A stretch of DNA of 7,005 nucleotides from Deltaproteobacteria bacterium. GTDB taxonomy: Bacteria > Desulfobacterota > Dissulfuribacteria > Dissulfuribacterales > UBA3076. Positions 4,256-7,005 of the stretch are shown in pieces; positions within the stretch are counted from its first letter, which is position 1; each line of letters starts with the position of its first letter. The notes under the pieces were generated by a model. The model was not told where the DNA came from and made no database searches. It was given only the letters and a program-made list of their open reading frames with translations. The position numbers and the translations under genes were made by a program. The DNA lies in assembly GCA_027004315.1 (NCBI GenBank), contig JALTHV010000298.1, forward strand, positions 1 through 7,005. The letters are read 5' to 3'.

Positions 4256-6766
4256 ATGGTAAAAATGTCTCACTTTGACTTAAAAATATCTCCTGGTTTT
4301 ATTGCTTTGATGTCATTGCTTATTTTTGTTCCCCATGCAAGGGCCTCTGGGGAAGAGCCTGAGGATGCATTCTATAGTGTTCAAATAGCTTCATGTAAAA
4401 GTTCTGGTGAAGCTAAGGCACTAATAGATTCTCTAAAGCCAAAGAATCTTGAGCTATTTTGTAAAAGTGTAAATTTTTTAAAGAGAGGAAAGTGGTATCG
4501 TGTACTAACAGGTAGATATAAGACTAAACAAGAAGCATTATATGCTGGGAATAGCCTAAAACAAAGAGGCATAATTAAGAATTTTGTATTACGTAAAGTT
4601 AAGTGTTCTTCTATTCATTCTAAGAATATAGACTTGACTTCACAGAAGCTCAATCCATTAAATGTAGATAAAAAAGATAAGGCAGTTAAGATAGAGCCAT
4701 CTTCAGGAGAGGCCAATTCATCGGATTCAATAAAAAAGACCGTATCCTGCAAGAAACTGCTAATGAGCTCCCAAAGAGCTCTTCAGGTACCAAATAAGCA
4801 GACATCATTATATGATGTTGCCATGAAGGATTTTAATTCTGGGAGTTATAAGGAAGCCTTAGCTATATTAGAGCAAATAGTTCAACATAAGGATTTCAAG
4901 GGCCTAAAAAAGGAGTCTATATCAAGGCTAATAGCTGATAGTTATTATTTTCTTGGCAGAAGAAGTAATAAAAGATATCTTTTGGAGGCCATAGATAAGT
5001 ACAGAGAACTTATCCGCGATTATCCTGACCTAAAGAGAGAAGATGCAACAATAATTACTTATAGACTTGCAAAGAGCTATGAATATTTAAATTTTTATCC
5101 AGAGGCACTAACAGAATTTAGATATTTATGTCTTAACTATCCTACATCAAGATATATTTCTGAATCTCTGTTCATGATAGGTAAACTATATTATAAAATA
5201 GGAGAATTTAATAAGGCAATAGAGAAATTTAAGGAATACATAGAAAAATTTCCAGATGATAAACATATCAAGGATGCATATTTTGATGTAGGTGATTGCT
5301 ATTTTCAATTAGGTCAATTTAGTGACGCAAATATTTGGTATAGTAATGCATTAGAAAAATGGCCTGACTTACAGAAAATATCAAAAGATAATCTTTTTGA
5401 CTTGGGGTCCTTTTATCTCCAATCTGGAAGATATGATCAGGCCCTGAAGGCCTTTTTTACCCTTATAGTCCTATTTCCTGAAGAAAAATACTCTAAAGAT
5501 GTCATTTATAATATTGCTCGTTCCCTTATAGGCGTACATCAGCCATCTCTTGCTAGCAAAATGCTTGGTTTAGTAATCAGTAAATATCCCAGAACCAGGG
5601 AGGCCCAGAAGAGTGCATTAATAATGGCAGATATTGGAATTATAAATTCTAAGACAAAACTACCAACATATATCTCTTCTGGAATGGAGTCTTATCAGGA
5701 GATGATTGAGATATATGACAAGATGATAGCCCAAATCCCAGATAACGAAAAGAGAGAAGAATTACTTTTTTTGAAAGGTTATGCCTTTTTACAGAGAGGC
5801 TCTTATAAAAAATCCTTTAATATTTACCATTATCTACTAAGCCATTTTTTTTATGAAAGATATAAAAAAGCTAGCGAGAAAAATATGATATCAAATAGTC
5901 TAAAGTATTTAGTAGATAATTATTATTCAAAGCAAGATTACTTTGCTATTTATAATCTATACTGTAAATCTTACGAATATAACTTATTTAAATATGCTGA
6001 CTTTAGTCTCTTATTAAAGATTGGGGATAGCTTTAAGAAACTAGGCTTAGAAAATTATGCTATTAAACATTTTAGAAGAATGGCTACTATTTTCAAGAGT
6101 AATAGGGAAAGATATGAAATCTTATTCAATATAGCAGAAAGTAGTTATGATAAAGGAGACTATAATAATGCAGAAAAGCAACTAAAAGATCTACTTAAGA
6201 AAAATTCAACTTGTAATAAGAATACATTGATAAAGGTAAAAGAACTTTTAGGAAATATTTACTATAAAGAGGGATCCTTCGAGGAGGCAGCCCATTTTTA
6301 TTCGGAGATTCTGGAGTCCAGCAAAGACCTTAAGAATGTTACAGATATTTATGTACACTATGCAGATTCTTTAATGGAAATGAATTTATATCCATCTGCA
6401 TCTATAAATTATGAAAAGGTGATAGACATATGTAAAGATAAACATCAAAAATGTCCTATTAGTTTAATTATTCATTCTTATGAAAGATTAGGTAATTGTT
6501 TATATAAAGAAGGTAGATATAAGAGAGCAATATCAATGTATAAAAATTCATTAGATATGACTCCTAAAGGGAAAGAGAATCCATGGACTGTCTTTAATAT
6601 AGGGCAAGCTTATATAAAATTAGATGACAATTCGATGGCTGAAAAGACATTTGCTATATTAAGAGAGAAAACTAAAGATAATTTTTGGCCAGATCTAGTT
6701 ACTTACTATATGTATGACAAAATATGGAGTAAAAAATACTCTAAATATTTAGCGGATTCTATATGA
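4256..6766 (+). CDS. Secreted SPOR-domain protein with a long TPR array
   Basis: I do not recognise a named gene. Residues are numbered from the in-frame TTG at 4250, giving 838 aa; ATG codons at 4256 and 4265 are also possible starts and none has a clear Shine-Dalgarno, so I chose 4256. A signal peptide is evident: a short basic start, a hydrophobic core (about 16-28) and an A-x-A-like cleavage site near HARASG. A SPOR domain follows (about 41-117), starting FYSVQIAS and with WYRVLTGRY; SPOR domains bind peptidoglycan stripped of stem peptides. A polar Ser/Lys-rich linker (about 118-185) leads to about 13 TPR-like helix pairs up to residue 806. Among the clearest are 304-337, 341-373, 661-691 and 739-772. 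No lipobox or later membrane segment is seen, so the product should be periplasmic, bound to the cell wall and acting as a protein scaffold. It has its own sigma-54-type promoter and precedes a kinase-like gene by 19 bp. A flagellar or cell-envelope assembly role is inference. Confidence 0.85.
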   Translation: MVKMSHFDLKISPGFIALMSLLIFVPHARASGEEPEDAFYSVQIASCKSSGEAKALIDSLKPKNLELFCKSVNFLKRGKWYRVLTGRYKTKQEALYAGNSLKQRGIIKNFVLRKVKCSSIHSKNIDLTSQKLNPLNVDKKDKAVKIEPSSGEANSSDSIKKTVSCKKLLMSSQRALQVPNKQTSLYDVAMKDFNSGSYKEALAILEQIVQHKDFKGLKKESISRLIADSYYFLGRRSNKRYLLEAIDKYRELIRDYPDLKREDATIITYRLAKSYEYLNFYPEALTEFRYLCLNYPTSRYISESLFMIGKLYYKIGEFNKAIEKFKEYIEKFPDDKHIKDAYFDVGDCYFQLGQFSDANIWYSNALEKWPDLQKISKDNLFDLGSFYLQSGRYDQALKAFFTLIVLFPEEKYSKDVIYNIARSLIGVHQPSLASKMLGLVISKYPRTREAQKSALIMADIGIINSKTKLPTYISSGMESYQEMIEIYDKMIAQIPDNEKREELLFLKGYAFLQRGSYKKSFNIYHYLLSHFFYERYKKASEKNMISNSLKYLVDNYYSKQDYFAIYNLYCKSYEYNLFKYADFSLLLKIGDSFKKLGLENYAIKHFRRMATIFKSNRERYEILFNIAESSYDKGDYNNAEKQLKDLLKKNSTCNKNTLIKVKELLGNIYYKEGSFEEAAHFYSEILESSKDLKNVTDIYVHYADSLMEMNLYPSASINYEKVIDICKDKHQKCPISLIIHSYERLGNCLYKEGRYKRAISMYKNSLDMTPKGKENPWTVFNIGQAYIKLDDNSMAEKTFAILREKTKDNFWPDLVTYYMYDKIWSKKYSKYLADSI

Positions 6767-6785
6767 ACCATTAACACCCTATCCA

Positions 6786-7005
6786 ATGATGAGTATGAAT
6801 AACAAGACCAGTGAACACCAATTAGCTAGTATGTTACTGCAACAAGCTTTTGAGGATTTTGGCAAATCAACTACCAGGCTACAGGAGGCATTTATTGATC
6901 TACAGAGAAAATTTGAAAATATAGATAGAGAATTAGAATATAAGAATCAAGAGCTAAAGAAGGCTCTAGCAGAGAAAGATAAAGCTAAGCATTATCTCCA
7001 GAATA
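6786..7005 (+). CDS. N-terminal part of a coiled-coil protein, probably a FleS/FlrB-like sensor kinase (cut by the window end)
   Basis: An open frame from ATG 6786 runs 73 codons to the window edge with no stop. ATG codons at 6789 and 6795 are alternative starts, and no strong ribosome-binding site is present. The visible part has no signal peptide or membrane segment. It contains LLQQAFEDFGKSTTRLQEAF followed by a charged heptad-like coiled coil (DLQRKFENIDRELEYKNQEL, then KKALAEKDKAKHYLQN). From memory, this pattern of an AF-x-x-F-x-x-S segment, a helix with x-L-Q, and a coiled coil ending in a YLQN-like motif is typical of cytoplasmic flagellar sensor kinases (FleS, FlrB). In those proteins it leads into a PAS domain and then the kinase core. 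Such kinases phosphorylate a sigma-54 activator (FleR/FlrC), which agrees with the sigma-54-type promoters upstream. The PAS, His-kinase and ATPase parts lie outside the window, so the function is not proven here. Confidence 0.6.
   Translation, partial: MMSMNNKTSEHQLASMLLQQAFEDFGKSTTRLQEAFIDLQRKFENIDRELEYKNQELKKALAEKDKAKHYLQN

Noticed and set aside
3241..7005. Mobile element or genomic island
   Set aside because: Despite the GC change there is no integrase, transposase, tRNA, terminal inverted repeat or attachment-like direct repeat in view.

Overview
The window carries seven supported elements. In order these are a 23-bp tandem repeat, a plus-strand chemotaxis run (cheA, cheY, a cheX-like gene), a convergent PilZ-domain gene on the minus strand, a 195-bp divergent control region, a plus-strand gene for a secreted SPOR plus TPR protein, and the 5' end of a coiled-coil protein. 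That last protein looks like the N-terminus of a flagellar-type sensor histidine kinase. All point to a motile, Gram-negative-type bacterium with flagella, c-di-GMP signalling and sigma-54. The protein styles and the sigma-54 logic fit Desulfobacterota (former Deltaproteobacteria) or a neighbour such as Nitrospirota best. This is inference from remembered family resemblance, and no marker gene is present to settle it.

Layout. Positions 1-150 hold six perfect copies and one half copy of a 23-bp unit, ending at the ribosome-binding region of cheA. cheA (164-2347), cheY (2386-2778) and cheX-like (2783-3247) are closely spaced and probably co-transcribed. They give a kinase, its response regulator and a CheY-P phosphatase. 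No CheW, receptor, CheR or CheB gene lies in the window. The PilZ gene (3272-4054, minus) converges on cheX-like with a 24-bp gap and no obvious terminator. The SPOR-TPR gene (about 4256-6766) and the partial kinase-like gene (6786 onward) form a second plus-strand unit.

The most notable regulatory observation is in 4055-4249. Each divergent gene has a -24/-12 (sigma-54) promoter match with the exact GG-N10-GC spacing: TGGCAC-N5-ATGCT reading toward the PilZ gene and TGGTAT-N5-TTGCT reading toward the SPOR-TPR gene. Sigma-54 commonly drives middle flagellar genes under a FleS/FleR (FlrB/FlrC) pair, and the partial gene at the window end resembles the FleS side. I therefore read the right half as a flagellar or envelope regulatory module: a c-di-GMP receptor, a peptidoglycan-binding TPR scaffold and a sensor kinase.

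Base composition changes sharply near 3290. The chemotaxis genes are about 45-55% GC in the lines I counted, while the right half is about 20-32%. The two halves may therefore have different histories or different expression constraints.
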